Source: Clostridia bacterium (GTDB lineage: Bacteria > Bacillota > Clostridia > TANB77 > UBA1234). Taken from it: a stretch of DNA of 64,000 bases. This document shows positions 37,578 to 45,163 of this stretch, piece by piece. The first letter of the stretch is position 1. Every line of letters begins with the position of its first letter. The notes beneath the pieces are model-generated. The model was not told the origin of the DNA. It did no database searches and was given only the letters and a program-made list of their open reading frames with translations. Position numbers and translations under genes: made by a program. The stretch spans positions 1-64,000 of the forward strand of contig JAFTQC010000049.1 of assembly GCA_017462965.1 (NCBI GenBank). Reading direction: 5' to 3'.

Positions 37578-37883
37578 CTTAATCATCTCCTTTTTGCTTT
37601 ACTGTATAACATAATTATAGCACCTAAAAGGCTTGAAATCAACAAAAAATAGTAAACTAAACCCTTGGGACTCTAGGGTTATAGAGGAAAACTCTAGGGA
37701 AATAGTAGGTTTACAAAAAATAATTTTTTGAAATTTTTTATTTTTGAGAAAATAGTCAAAAAAGGTGGAAATGCGCAAAGCTTAGGGAAATAATAGATTG
37801 AGGGAAAATATGGAAAAATATGTAAAAACAAATTGCGTATGTAAATTTGTGTAAAAAATGCTTTTTAAACCCAAAAATAGTGC

Positions 37884-37912
37884 TTGCATTTTGGGGATAA
37901 CTATGCTAAACT
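37884..37912 (+). promoter_or_regulatory. Promoter of rpsT
   Basis: TTGCAT (37884-37889), 17-base spacer, TAAACT (37907-37912). Confidence 0.7.
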
Positions 37913-37958
37913 ATCGAAAGTAATCTGACTAAGAGAGCAAAAGGAGGTGCAATTTAAG

Positions 37959-38219
37959 ATGCCTAATATAAAATCAGCAATAAAAAGAGTAAAAACTACA
38001 AAAACTAAATCTAGCGAAAACGCTATGGTTAAAACTGCATATAAAACAGCTACAAAAAACTTTAAAGCTGCTGTTGAAGAAGGAAATAAAGAAAAAGCAA
38101 CAGAATTATTCAAGGTAGCTACAAAAGCTGTTGAGAAAGCTGCTAAGAAGGGTGTTATAAAAGACAATACTGCTTCAAGAAAGAAATCAAGCCTTGCAAG
38201 AACTTTAAATACACTTTAG
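37959..38219 (+). CDS. rpsT: 30S ribosomal protein S20
   Basis: Binds the 16S 5' domain early in assembly. It starts MPNIKSAIKRVKTTKTKSSE and continues with helices rich in Ala and Lys, ending SSLARTLNTL. Length 86. The ATG at 37959 is preferred over an upstream GTG that overlaps the ribosome binding site AAGGAGGTG. Confidence 0.96.
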   Translation: MPNIKSAIKRVKTTKTKSSENAMVKTAYKTATKNFKAAVEEGNKEKATELFKVATKAVEKAAKKGVIKDNTASRKKSSLARTLNTL

Positions 38220-38263
38220 TACTTTAGTGTTATGTTAAAGCTGCTTTGGAAGGAGGGAAAAGA

Positions 38264-38437
38264 ATGTCAGGAGTTAAAGTTAGAGATAATGAGTCTATTG
38301 ATAATGCTTTAAAGAGATTTAAAAGAGATTGCGCTAAGAGTGGAGTTTTACAAGAGGTTAGAAAAAGAGAACACTATGAAAAACCAAGCGTAAAGAGAAA
38401 AAAGAAATCAGAAGCTGCGAGAAAAAGAAAGTTTTAA
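38264..38437 (+). CDS. rpsU: 30S ribosomal protein S21
   Basis: 57-residue basic protein near the anti-Shine-Dalgarno region. It starts [20 protein letters not shown] and ends with a lysine- and arginine-rich tail. The ATG at 38264 has GGAGGG seven bases upstream. It is followed by a terminator and then the yqeY-like gene, its usual partner in Firmicutes. Confidence 0.96.
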   Translation: MSGVKVRDNESIDNALKRFKRDCAKSGVLQEVRKREHYEKPSVKRKKKSEAARKRKF

Positions 38438-38460
38438 TATATAAATAACACGAAATTTAT

Positions 38461-38489
38461 AGGCAGATTTTAAAATCTGCCTTATTTGT
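38461..38489 (+). terminator. Terminator after rpsU
   Basis: AGGCAGATTTT pairs perfectly with AAAATCTGCCT, followed by TATTTGTT, a rather weak T tract that may let some transcription pass to the next gene. Confidence 0.75.
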
Positions 38490-38515
38490 TAAAATAGACA
38501 TTGGAGGTGCTTTGT

Positions 38516-38956
38516 ATGCTAAAAGAACAATTACTAGAAGATTTTAAAAATGCAATGAAAGAGAAGAATGAATTAAAGAAAAATACAATTATGATGATTC
38601 GTTCTGCTATTTTGCAAGTTGAAAAGGACACACAAAAGGAAATGTCTGAAAATGAAATAATAGAAATTATTTCAAAAGAATTAAAAAAGAGAAAAGAATC
38701 ATTGGCTGACTATGAAAAAAGTGGTCGTGAAGACTTGATTCAAAATATAAATGATGAAATGGCTGTTATAAAAGCTTACTTACCAGAAGAGCTTTCAAGA
38801 GAAGAAATTGAAAAAATCATAGTTGAGACAATCGCTGAAATTGGTGCGGTTACTATGAAAGATATGGGAAAAGTAATGCAGGCTGTTAAACCTAAAATGG
38901 CTGGTAGAGCAGATAATAAATTAGTTAATGAAATTGTTAAAGCAAAACTAGGTTAA
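38516..38956 (+). CDS. yqeY: GatB/YqeY domain protein
   Basis: 146 residues, resembling the tRNA-binding tail domain of amidotransferase subunit GatB. Its own function is uncertain. Typical blocks are LLEDFKNAMKEKNELKKNTI, IRSAILQVEKD, KRKESLADYEKSGREDL and AYLPEELSREEI, with GKVMQAVKPKMAGRAD near the end. The ATG at 38516 has TGGAGGTG eight bases upstream. It commonly follows rpsU, as here. Confidence 0.92.
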   Translation: MLKEQLLEDFKNAMKEKNELKKNTIMMIRSAILQVEKDTQKEMSENEIIEIISKELKKRKESLADYEKSGREDLIQNINDEMAVIKAYLPEELSREEIEKIIVETIAEIGAVTMKDMGKVMQAVKPKMAGRADNKLVNEIVKAKLG

Positions 38957-38981
38957 TATATGTACATATAAAAGTTAATAA

Positions 38982-39118
38982 ATTATCAAGAGTGGACGAG
39001 AGAACGGCTTTATGACTCCACAGCAACCTACAAGTAAAGGTGCTAATACCGACAGTATAAAATACTGAATGATACAAAATACTAGAAACGGTGGGATTTT
39101 GTGTCTTGCCGTTTTTTT
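38982..39118 (+). promoter_or_regulatory. SAM-I riboswitch (S-box) with terminator, upstream of metK
   Basis: The aptamer contains the S-box landmarks ATTATCAAGAGTGGACGAGA, GGCTTTATGACTCC, GCAACC and AAAGGTGCTAATACCGA (38982-39075). It is followed by a hairpin with AAACGG and CCGTTTTTTT (39086-39118). High SAM should favour this terminator and switch off metK. Confidence 0.95.
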
Positions 39119-39144
39119 AGTATAAAAAGAAAGGGAGTAATGAA

Positions 39145-40272
39145 ATGAAAAAATTATTTACTAGTGAAAGTGTTACAGAGGGGCATCCTGATAAGGTGTG
39201 TGATTTAATATCTGATAGTGTTTTAGATGCATTACTAGAACAAGATCCGAATTCTAGAGTTGCTTGCGAAACGTGCGCGAATGGGAATTTTGTACTTGTA
39301 ATGGGAGAAGTTACAACTAATGCAAAGATTGATGTGGAAAAGATTGTTAGAGACACAGTAAGAGAAATTGGTTATAACAAGGATGAATATGGATTTAATG
39401 CTGATACGTGTGAGGTAAAGGTGATGCTTAAGAAGCAATCATCTGATATTGCGATGGGTGTAGATGCATCTTTAGAACAAAAAAGTGGAGAAGGTATTGG
39501 TGAAGGAGCAGGAGATCAAGGTATAATCTTTGGCTTTGCATGTAATGAGACAGAATCTTATATGCCTGCGCCTATACATTATGCTCATAAATTAGCTGAA
39601 AGACTTACTAAAGTTAGAAAAGAGAATGTAATTAAATATTTAAGACCAGATGGTAAAACTCAAGTTACTGTTGAGTATGAAGATGATAAAGTGAAGAGGA
39701 TTGATACTATTGTAGTTTCAACTCAACATGATGAAGATGTAAGTCATGCTCAAATCGAAGGCGATATTATTGAACATGTTATAAAACCAATAATTCCTGA
39801 AGAGTTGCTAGATGATAATACAAAATATTATATAAATCCAACAGGAAGATTTGTAATTGGTGGACCTGAAGGAGATAGTGGATTAACCGGCAGAAAAATT
39901 ATAGTTGACACTTATGGGGGATATGCACCTCATGGAGGAGGAGCGTTTTCTGGAAAGGATCCTACTAAAGTGGACAGATCGGCTGCATATATGATGAGAA
40001 AAATAGCGAAGGATATTGTAAGACAAGGCTTAGCTGAAAAATGTCAAATTCAAGTTGCTTATGCTATTGGTGTGGCAAAGCCAGTATCTGTTTGTGTAGA
40101 AACATATGGTACTAATAAGGTTTCAAATGAAGAAATTTTAGAAAAAATCTTTAAAGAGTATGATATGACTCCAAAAGGAATAATTGAAACATTGAAATTA
40201 AGAAGGCCAATATACAAATCAACTACAAATTATGGCCATTTTGGAAAAGAAAATTTAAGTTGGGAAAAATAA
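39145..40272 (+). CDS. metK: S-adenosylmethionine synthetase
   Basis: Makes SAM from methionine and ATP. Signatures: [20 protein letters not shown] (ATP and metal site), [30 protein letters not shown] and [19 protein letters not shown]. The 375-residue length is slightly short of the usual 385-400 but no block is missing. GGGAG precedes ATG. It is directly governed by the upstream SAM riboswitch. The LysR gene follows after 57 bases. Confidence 0.97.
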   Translation: MKKLFTSESVTEGHPDKVCDLISDSVLDALLEQDPNSRVACETCANGNFVLVMGEVTTNAKIDVEKIVRDTVREIGYNKDEYGFNADTCEVKVMLKKQSSDIAMGVDASLEQKSGEGIGEGAGDQGIIFGFACNETESYMPAPIHYAHKLAERLTKVRKENVIKYLRPDGKTQVTVEYEDDKVKRIDTIVVSTQHDEDVSHAQIEGDIIEHVIKPIIPEELLDDNTKYYINPTGRFVIGGPEGDSGLTGRKIIVDTYGGYAPHGGGAFSGKDPTKVDRSAAYMMRKIAKDIVRQGLAEKCQIQVAYAIGVAKPVSVCVETYGTNKVSNEEILEKIFKEYDMTPKGIIETLKLRRPIYKSTTNYGHFGKENLSWEK

Positions 40273-40329
40273 AATTTTTGTTTCCAATCTTCTAGATTAT
40301 TGTTAGAATAATTTTAGGAGATGATCTTG

Positions 40330-41229
40330 ATGGATGTAAATATTGAATTATATAGAACGTTTTATTGGATTGCTAAAGAAAAAAATATAACTAAAACAGC
40401 GGAAAAACTGTACATTTCACAGTCTGCAGTGACACAAAGTTTAAAAAAATTAGAGGAACAACTTGGTGGAACTTTATTTGTAAGAAATAAAAAAGGTGTT
40501 GAACTTACTGAAGCTGGGGAAAAATTGTATAATTATATTGAATCTAGTGTCAATATCTTGAATAATGCTGAAAACATGTTTTCACAGTACATGGACAGTG
40601 ATTCTGGAACTATTCGTGTTTGTGGTGGTTCTGCTATATGTGGAATTTTCTTTGCGGAACTTGTTCAAAAATTATCTGAAAAATATCCTAATATAAAGCT
40701 TACTTTGGCTAATTCTAAGACGAGAGATGGTCAAAGTCGACTTTTAAAAAATGAAATTGATATGCTTGTAATTGAAGAAATTGGTGATGAGAAAATTGAT
40801 GGGATTGAAATAATACCAATAATGGATTTTGAATTTTGTTTTTTTACTACACCGGAGTATTTAGAAAAAATAGGTGGATTTAAATTGGAAAATGCAAGTG
40901 AATATGTGTATGTTACACCGCAAAGTACGTCTAGAAGAAGGCTGGCATTAGAAAAGAAACTTGAAAAAGCAAATATAAAGATAGATCCTAAGTATGAATT
41001 TACAAGTGCAAATCTGGTTGAAACATTAGTTGCAAGTGGAATAGGCATTGGTTACATAAATGAACTTATGATAAAGGATAAATTGAAAACTGGAGAATAT
41101 GTTAAGTTGGATTTCGGATTGGAAAGAACGAAAGATAGAATAGTTGTAGAGATTAGAGATTCTAAAAAAGCAAGTAATGCGATGCTTAGAATTGTTGAGA
41201 TAATAAAGGAAACATTTAATGCGGAATAA
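40330..41229 (+). CDS. LysR-family transcriptional regulator
   Basis: 299 residues. The N-terminal helix-turn-helix reads NITKTAEKLYISQSAVTQSL (about 18-40), followed by LEEQLGGTLFVRNKKGVELT. The effector-binding domain has two Rossmann-like lobes (about 90-295). The ligand is unknown. The ATG at 40330 is chosen because GGAG is nine bases upstream; the earlier ATG at 40321 abuts it. It lies after metK without an obvious terminator in between, so its expression may partly follow SAM status (inference). A strong terminator follows. Confidence 0.9.
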   Translation: MDVNIELYRTFYWIAKEKNITKTAEKLYISQSAVTQSLKKLEEQLGGTLFVRNKKGVELTEAGEKLYNYIESSVNILNNAENMFSQYMDSDSGTIRVCGGSAICGIFFAELVQKLSEKYPNIKLTLANSKTRDGQSRLLKNEIDMLVIEEIGDEKIDGIEIIPIMDFEFCFFTTPEYLEKIGGFKLENASEYVYVTPQSTSRRRLALEKKLEKANIKIDPKYEFTSANLVETLVASGIGIGYINELMIKDKLKTGEYVKLDFGLERTKDRIVVEIRDSKKASNAMLRIVEIIKETFNAE

Positions 41230-41232
41230 GTA

Positions 41233-41264
41233 AAAACCCCCTCTTGATAAGAAGGGGGTTTTAT
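41233..41264. terminator. Terminator after the LysR gene
   Basis: AAAACCCCCTCTT pairs with AAGGGGGTTTT and is flanked by A and T tracts. It can serve both converging genes. Confidence 0.88.
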
Positions 41265-41298
41265 CATCTCCTTTCATTGCATCGAGCATTGGGAATGC

Positions 41299-41685
41299 TT
41301 ACTCATCCAGATAGTCAATGGGCTGTGAGAGCTCTTTGATCTGGGTGAGGGCACGGTTGACCTCCTCGGGAGTCAGATACCCAAGCACATCATCGGTGAT
41401 GGGCGTGGTGTAGCAAACCTCACCAGAGGAGTCAAGCACGGCGAGCTCCCAAAGACCATTAGCAGCACCATAGCTGCCGCCGAAGCTACTGCCGATGCTG
41501 CTACCCGGATACAGCTCCCAACGGATGACGGAGGCTCCGTAACCGTTCGGGAACTTGTAAAGGAGCTGCCAACCAGGACCGGCAGGGTGAGGCTTGATGT
41601 CCGTCAGGTGGTCGAGATGACCAAACTTGACGATTTCAAGCATCAGTTCGAGGGAACGGAGAGACTTAAGCATGTTCTCAGTCAT
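41299..41685 (-). CDS. GC-rich gene of unknown function, foreign-looking
   Basis: 128 residues from ATG at 41685, with AAGGAAGG upstream. GC content is far above the surrounding genes, and codons such as CTC, GTC, CGT and GGC replace the host's AT-rich set. Glycine- and tyrosine-rich central region (GSSFGGSYGAANG), an aromatic WQLLYKFPNGYGAS stretch, and an acidic C-terminus QPIDYLDE. No signal peptide or membrane span. I do not recognise a family. Together with the gene at 57943 it looks like recent transfer or a phage or plasmid fragment. It contains no CGG codon. Confidence 0.7.
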   Translation of the reverse strand: MTENMLKSLRSLELMLEIVKFGHLDHLTDIKPHPAGPGWQLLYKFPNGYGASVIRWELYPGSSIGSSFGGSYGAANGLWELAVLDSSGEVCYTTPITDDVLGYLTPEEVNRALTQIKELSQPIDYLDE

Positions 41686-42055
41686 GCAACCTTCCTTTCT
41701 TGCCTTGTAGGCTGTCGATGGTTTAAAGAGTGATCTATGTCAAACGGCAATGCCGAATGAACCAGTACCTTAAATCAGTTACAAATTAACTGTATAATGA
41801 TTAGGTGCTGTCAGGATTGTGTTTTCATCTGACAATTTATATGTTAACATATTACGAAAGAGAAGTAAAATTAATAATAATGATTATAAAGATTAGAAAA
41901 ACTTATTAAATTCATCCGTTTAATGGACGTCTCCAATGGCTGAAACGCTATCTGCATAAGTATAAAATGTAACAATAATGTTATTGACTTTGGATGTTAT
42001 AAATAGTAATCTAATTTATAGGTATAAGTAAAATTTCCTGGAAGGAGTAAATAAT
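41686..42055. other. 370-base gene-free stretch
   Basis: The left third, to about 41770, is still GC-rich and belongs to the islet. The right part is AT-rich and holds the promoter of the surface-protein cassette (41984-42012). In between, 41912-41965 has a compact GC-rich segment (CCGTTTAATGGACGTC onward) that could fold, but it does not match a riboswitch class I know. Confidence 0.6.
41984..42012 (+). promoter_or_regulatory. Promoter of the pilin-like cassette
   Basis: TTGACT (41984-41989), 17-base spacer, TAATCT (42007-42012), 44 bases before the first start codon. Confidence 0.6.
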
Positions 42056-43723
42056 ATGGGATTTAATTTAGGAGAAGTTTTTAAAAAAGACGAAGAAACA
42101 CTTGTTATTGATAGAAGGAAACAGGCAATGAAAGCTATGATAATCTTTACAGTTATAATAGCTATTGCTCTAGTTGCACTTATTGTTTTGAAAAATATAG
42201 GTGATGTGGATGAAAATAGAAGAGTTGCTATAACAAAGGATATTCAAAATATTCAATTGTACGTAAAAGATAAAGCTACTCAGGCAAGAACAGATCCTAA
42301 TTTTGTTTATCCTGGACTTGATTTGAATCGTTCAGGAGATGAATCTGCATATAAATTAAACGTAAATGGATATCAAGAAGAATTTAGATATGGATATTAT
42401 TATTTAAGTCCTAATGATTATAGTGACATGTCAATGGCGCTAAATGTAGAAAATGAGCATTATATTGTAAACTATAATACTGCAGATGTAATAAATGTAA
42501 CTGGTATAAAATATGGTAGTGGCAGATATCATTCTGTAGATGATCTTCTTGCAATTGCGTCAATTAAGGCTGGAAACAATGTTCCAATTCCTTCAGCTAC
42601 AACAATACTATTAAAAACACCTAGTGATATGATGAAATTACATGAAAATCCAAATGCTAATTTTAAAATGGCTGCTAATATAGATATGGCCTCTTACGAA
42701 GCAGGATTAGGCTGGAAGCCTGTTGAAGGTTTTACAGGTAATTTTGATGGTAGAGGATATACAATCAGTAATTTAAAAGTAAATAGATCGACTCAAGGAT
42801 ATGTAGGATTATTTGGAAGTGTTGCTGGTGGTACTATTTCTAATTTAACTTTATTAAACGTTGATATCGTAGGTGAAAATTATACTGGAGCATTGGCTGG
42901 AACAATGGCTGGTCACGTTTCTAACGTAATTGTAAAAGGTGGAACAGTAGACGGTGAAGATAAAGTTGGTGGACTTGTAGGAGCACATCAAGGTAATATA
43001 TCTAAATGTATGGTTGACTTAGACTCTGTTTCAGGAAGAGAAGATGTTGGTGGAGTTGTTGGTGAACTTGATTCAGGAGTGGTTGAGAGAGTTTCTGCAA
43101 GAACTATTAATGTAAGTGGACTTTCTGCTGTTGGTGGTTTTGTTGGTTGTGTTTCTGCTACAAAAGAATCATATTTACAAGAATGTGTAGCTGTTACACA
43201 ACAAAAACAAAAACAAAACGAAGAAACTTTCAATGGTGGAATAACAGGAAATACAGATATTGGTGGTATGATTGGTTTAGTAGAAATTTTAAGTAGAAGT
43301 AAATTACATATGAAGAACTGTTATGCTGTTGGAAATATAAGTGCTGGAAAAGAAAATAAAGGTGGAATTGTAGGTAGACTTACTGTTAGCAATCAAGCAC
43401 AAGTGAATATGGATGCAATATATGCCGCTGTTAGTATTTTAGAAAAAGGTGAAACTTCTGGTGGATGTATCGGTTTGTATAGTTCTTCAACAGGTGGTAT
43501 AGTATCTCCAAATGATATATTCTGGGAGAAAGACTTAGCTCCTGGTGAGGTTTTAGAACATGTAGGAAAATTTGATACAAATGATAGAATAAACTTTACT
43601 TCAAAGACACCTAGTGAAATGCAAACTAGAGCGACGTATACAAATTGGGATTTTGATGTTTGGGAAATTGCAACTAGATCTCGTCCAACTTTGAAGTTTG
43701 AAAAAACGTTTATAGAATATTAA
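42056..43723 (+). CDS. Anchored surface protein with GLUG-type repeats
   Basis: 555 residues. A basic N-terminus is followed by one membrane span (AMIIFTVIIAIALVALIVL, about 25-43). The following region resembles the post-helix part of the nearby pilin-like proteins and includes HYIVNYNTADVINVTGI. From about residue 195 a series of GLUG-like repeats forms a probable right-handed beta-helix: GYVGLFGSVAGGTISNLTLL, VGGLVGAHQGNISKCMV, VGGFVGCVSATKESY and others. This suits a surface adhesin. It heads a cassette with two pilin-like genes 16 and 17 bases apart, so it may form the tip or cargo of that structure (inference). Confidence 0.8.
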   Translation: MGFNLGEVFKKDEETLVIDRRKQAMKAMIIFTVIIAIALVALIVLKNIGDVDENRRVAITKDIQNIQLYVKDKATQARTDPNFVYPGLDLNRSGDESAYKLNVNGYQEEFRYGYYYLSPNDYSDMSMALNVENEHYIVNYNTADVINVTGIKYGSGRYHSVDDLLAIASIKAGNNVPIPSATTILLKTPSDMMKLHENPNANFKMAANIDMASYEAGLGWKPVEGFTGNFDGRGYTISNLKVNRSTQGYVGLFGSVAGGTISNLTLLNVDIVGENYTGALAGTMAGHVSNVIVKGGTVDGEDKVGGLVGAHQGNISKCMVDLDSVSGREDVGGVVGELDSGVVERVSARTINVSGLSAVGGFVGCVSATKESYLQECVAVTQQKQKQNEETFNGGITGNTDIGGMIGLVEILSRSKLHMKNCYAVGNISAGKENKGGIVGRLTVSNQAQVNMDAIYAAVSILEKGETSGGCIGLYSSSTGGIVSPNDIFWEKDLAPGEVLEHVGKFDTNDRINFTSKTPSEMQTRATYTNWDFDVWEIATRSRPTLKFEKTFIEY

Positions 43724-43739
43724 TAAGGAGAATTAAAAC

Positions 43740-44207
43740 ATGAAAAATTCCGGAGTTTCAATGATAACACTGGTTGTAATGATTGTAATTATGATAATAT
43801 TAGCAAGCATTGCGGTTACTAGTGGTATAGATAGTGTAAATGAGGCAAATAAAACTAAATTAGAGGTTGAGATTACAGAATTAAAAAAAGCAGTTTCTTC
43901 AAGAATGGTTGAAATTGAAAGAGATTCAACAGTTGCAATGCCAGGACAAAAGACGGAGGACATTGTTGAATATATATATTATGTAGAAGATTTGTCGAAT
44001 GAAGACTTGGAAGACTTTATTAGAGGTGTTAATGCAGAAACTATAGATTATTACAGAATTGTTGATTCGGTGTCAGCAGCAGCTTTAGGGGTGTCATCTG
44101 TAAATACAGAACATTATTTTATAGTTGATTATTACACAGGCAAAGTATATGGTAATCTTAACATGGCTGCATACAAAGCTGATAAAAACGGAGTTATGCC
44201 AGAATAA
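43740..44207 (+). CDS. Type IV pilin-like protein
   Basis: 155 residues with a prepilin-type leader: MKNS, Gly5, then VSMITLVVMIVIMIILASI. The +5 residue is Thr instead of Glu. The C-terminal part has HYFIVDYYTGKVYGNL, the shared motif of the local family. It sits between the GLUG-repeat gene and another pilin-like gene on one transcript. The missing Glu suggests a pseudopilin or a different assembly contact. Confidence 0.75.
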   Translation: MKNSGVSMITLVVMIVIMIILASIAVTSGIDSVNEANKTKLEVEITELKKAVSSRMVEIERDSTVAMPGQKTEDIVEYIYYVEDLSNEDLEDFIRGVNAETIDYYRIVDSVSAAALGVSSVNTEHYFIVDYYTGKVYGNLNMAAYKADKNGVMPE

Positions 44208-44233
44208 TAACTTGAAAATATGAGGTGAAAAAT

Positions 44234-44755
44234 ATGAACAATCAAAAAGGTATAAGTCTTATTACCTTAGTAGTTACTATGATTGTAATGATTATACTTA
44301 TAGGTGTTGTTGGAAGTTATTCGCTAGAAAATATTAAGAAGAGTGGAGATGCTGTTTCTGCTGCAGAATTTGCTAGCGTAAGAGATTTTACATTAAAGAT
44401 GCAAACAAAAATACTTGCTGAGGATCATAAAATAGATACAAGTAAAATTGGTTTATCAAATGATTTATTATATTTACTAGTAGGAGAAAGTTTATCAAAT
44501 ACTGATTTAAATAATATAGTTGATGTAAATTCATCGGATGTTCCTGCTGAATGTAAATATTATTATATCCCTGCTGATGAAAAATTATTTGAAGATAAGG
44601 ACTTTACAAAAGGTAACATTACTGTACAAGACGTAAAGAATGACTATATAATCAACTTTTATACAGCTACAGTAATATGTATACAAAATGATTCATGTAA
44701 AGTAGATGGTCTTATAAAAGGATTAAGCGAAATTGTTTTATTAATAGGTGAATAA
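44234..44755 (+). CDS. Type IV pilin-like protein
   Basis: 173 residues from ATG at 44234, with GAGGTG six bases upstream; a GTG at 44225 lies inside that site. Leader MNNQK, Gly6, then ISLITLVVTMIVMIILIGVV, again with Thr at +5. The C-terminal region contains DYIINFYTATVICIQND, the shared motif, and two cysteines that could form a disulfide. It is the last gene of the cassette, which ends at a large inverted repeat. Confidence 0.75.
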   Translation: MNNQKGISLITLVVTMIVMIILIGVVGSYSLENIKKSGDAVSAAEFASVRDFTLKMQTKILAEDHKIDTSKIGLSNDLLYLLVGESLSNTDLNNIVDVNSSDVPAECKYYYIPADEKLFEDKDFTKGNITVQDVKNDYIINFYTATVICIQNDSCKVDGLIKGLSEIVLLIGE

Positions 44756-44757
44756 GA

Positions 44758-44872
44758 AAAAAATGGACAAAGGGACGGTTCTTTTGTCCTTTTTTTATTG
44801 TAAAAAACAACTAGTACATACAGAGTAATAAAAAAGGACAAAAGAACCGTCCCTTTGTCCATTTTTTTCACT
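44758..44872. repeat. Large inverted repeat of the dispersed palindrome family
   Basis: Two arms of about 38 bases, each carrying GGACAAAGGGACGGTTC and TTTTGTCC, face each other across a loop of about 35 bases. Each arm also folds on itself. It ends the pilin-like cassette. Confidence 0.92.
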
Positions 44873-44915
44873 TAATAAACGCTAAAACATAAAATATACT
44901 AAGGAGTTGAAACTT

Positions 44916-45077
44916 ATGTATGGTTATATTTTAGATGTGTTTATATGGAGTTTTTCAATATATGGTATAGTTTGTTTTATGAACGAATATTTGTTAGAAA
45001 CAGTTTGCTATTTGATAACAAAATGTGGAAATGCAATCAAATTATATAGAAAACACGTTGCGAAAATTTTTAGATGA
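44916..45077 (+). CDS. Small hydrophobic protein of 53 residues
   Basis: It starts MYGYILDVFIWSFSIYGIVC, with AAGGAG eight bases before ATG, and ends KHVAKIFR. The first half is a plausible membrane segment and the tail is basic. There is no recognised family. It lies between the pilin-like cassette and recD2 and is easily missed because of its size. The ribosome binding site and clean membrane-then-basic layout support translation. Confidence 0.55.
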   Translation: MYGYILDVFIWSFSIYGIVCFMNEYLLETVCYLITKCGNAIKLYRKHVAKIFR

Positions 45078-45163
45078 TTATATAATGTATTTTGCAAATG
45101 TGTACTTATGTACGCGTTTTTAAAATAAATTATACATTAAAGATGAAAGTGAGAATTTAAAAT

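Noticed and set aside
41026-41289. Opposite-strand frames inside the LysR gene
   Set aside because: Shadow frames of a well-supported gene, without ribosome binding sites or family resemblance.
41900-41975. Cyclic-di-GMP, purine or other known riboswitch before the surface cassette
   Set aside because: The conserved core bases of these classes are not present; only a general impression of folding remains.
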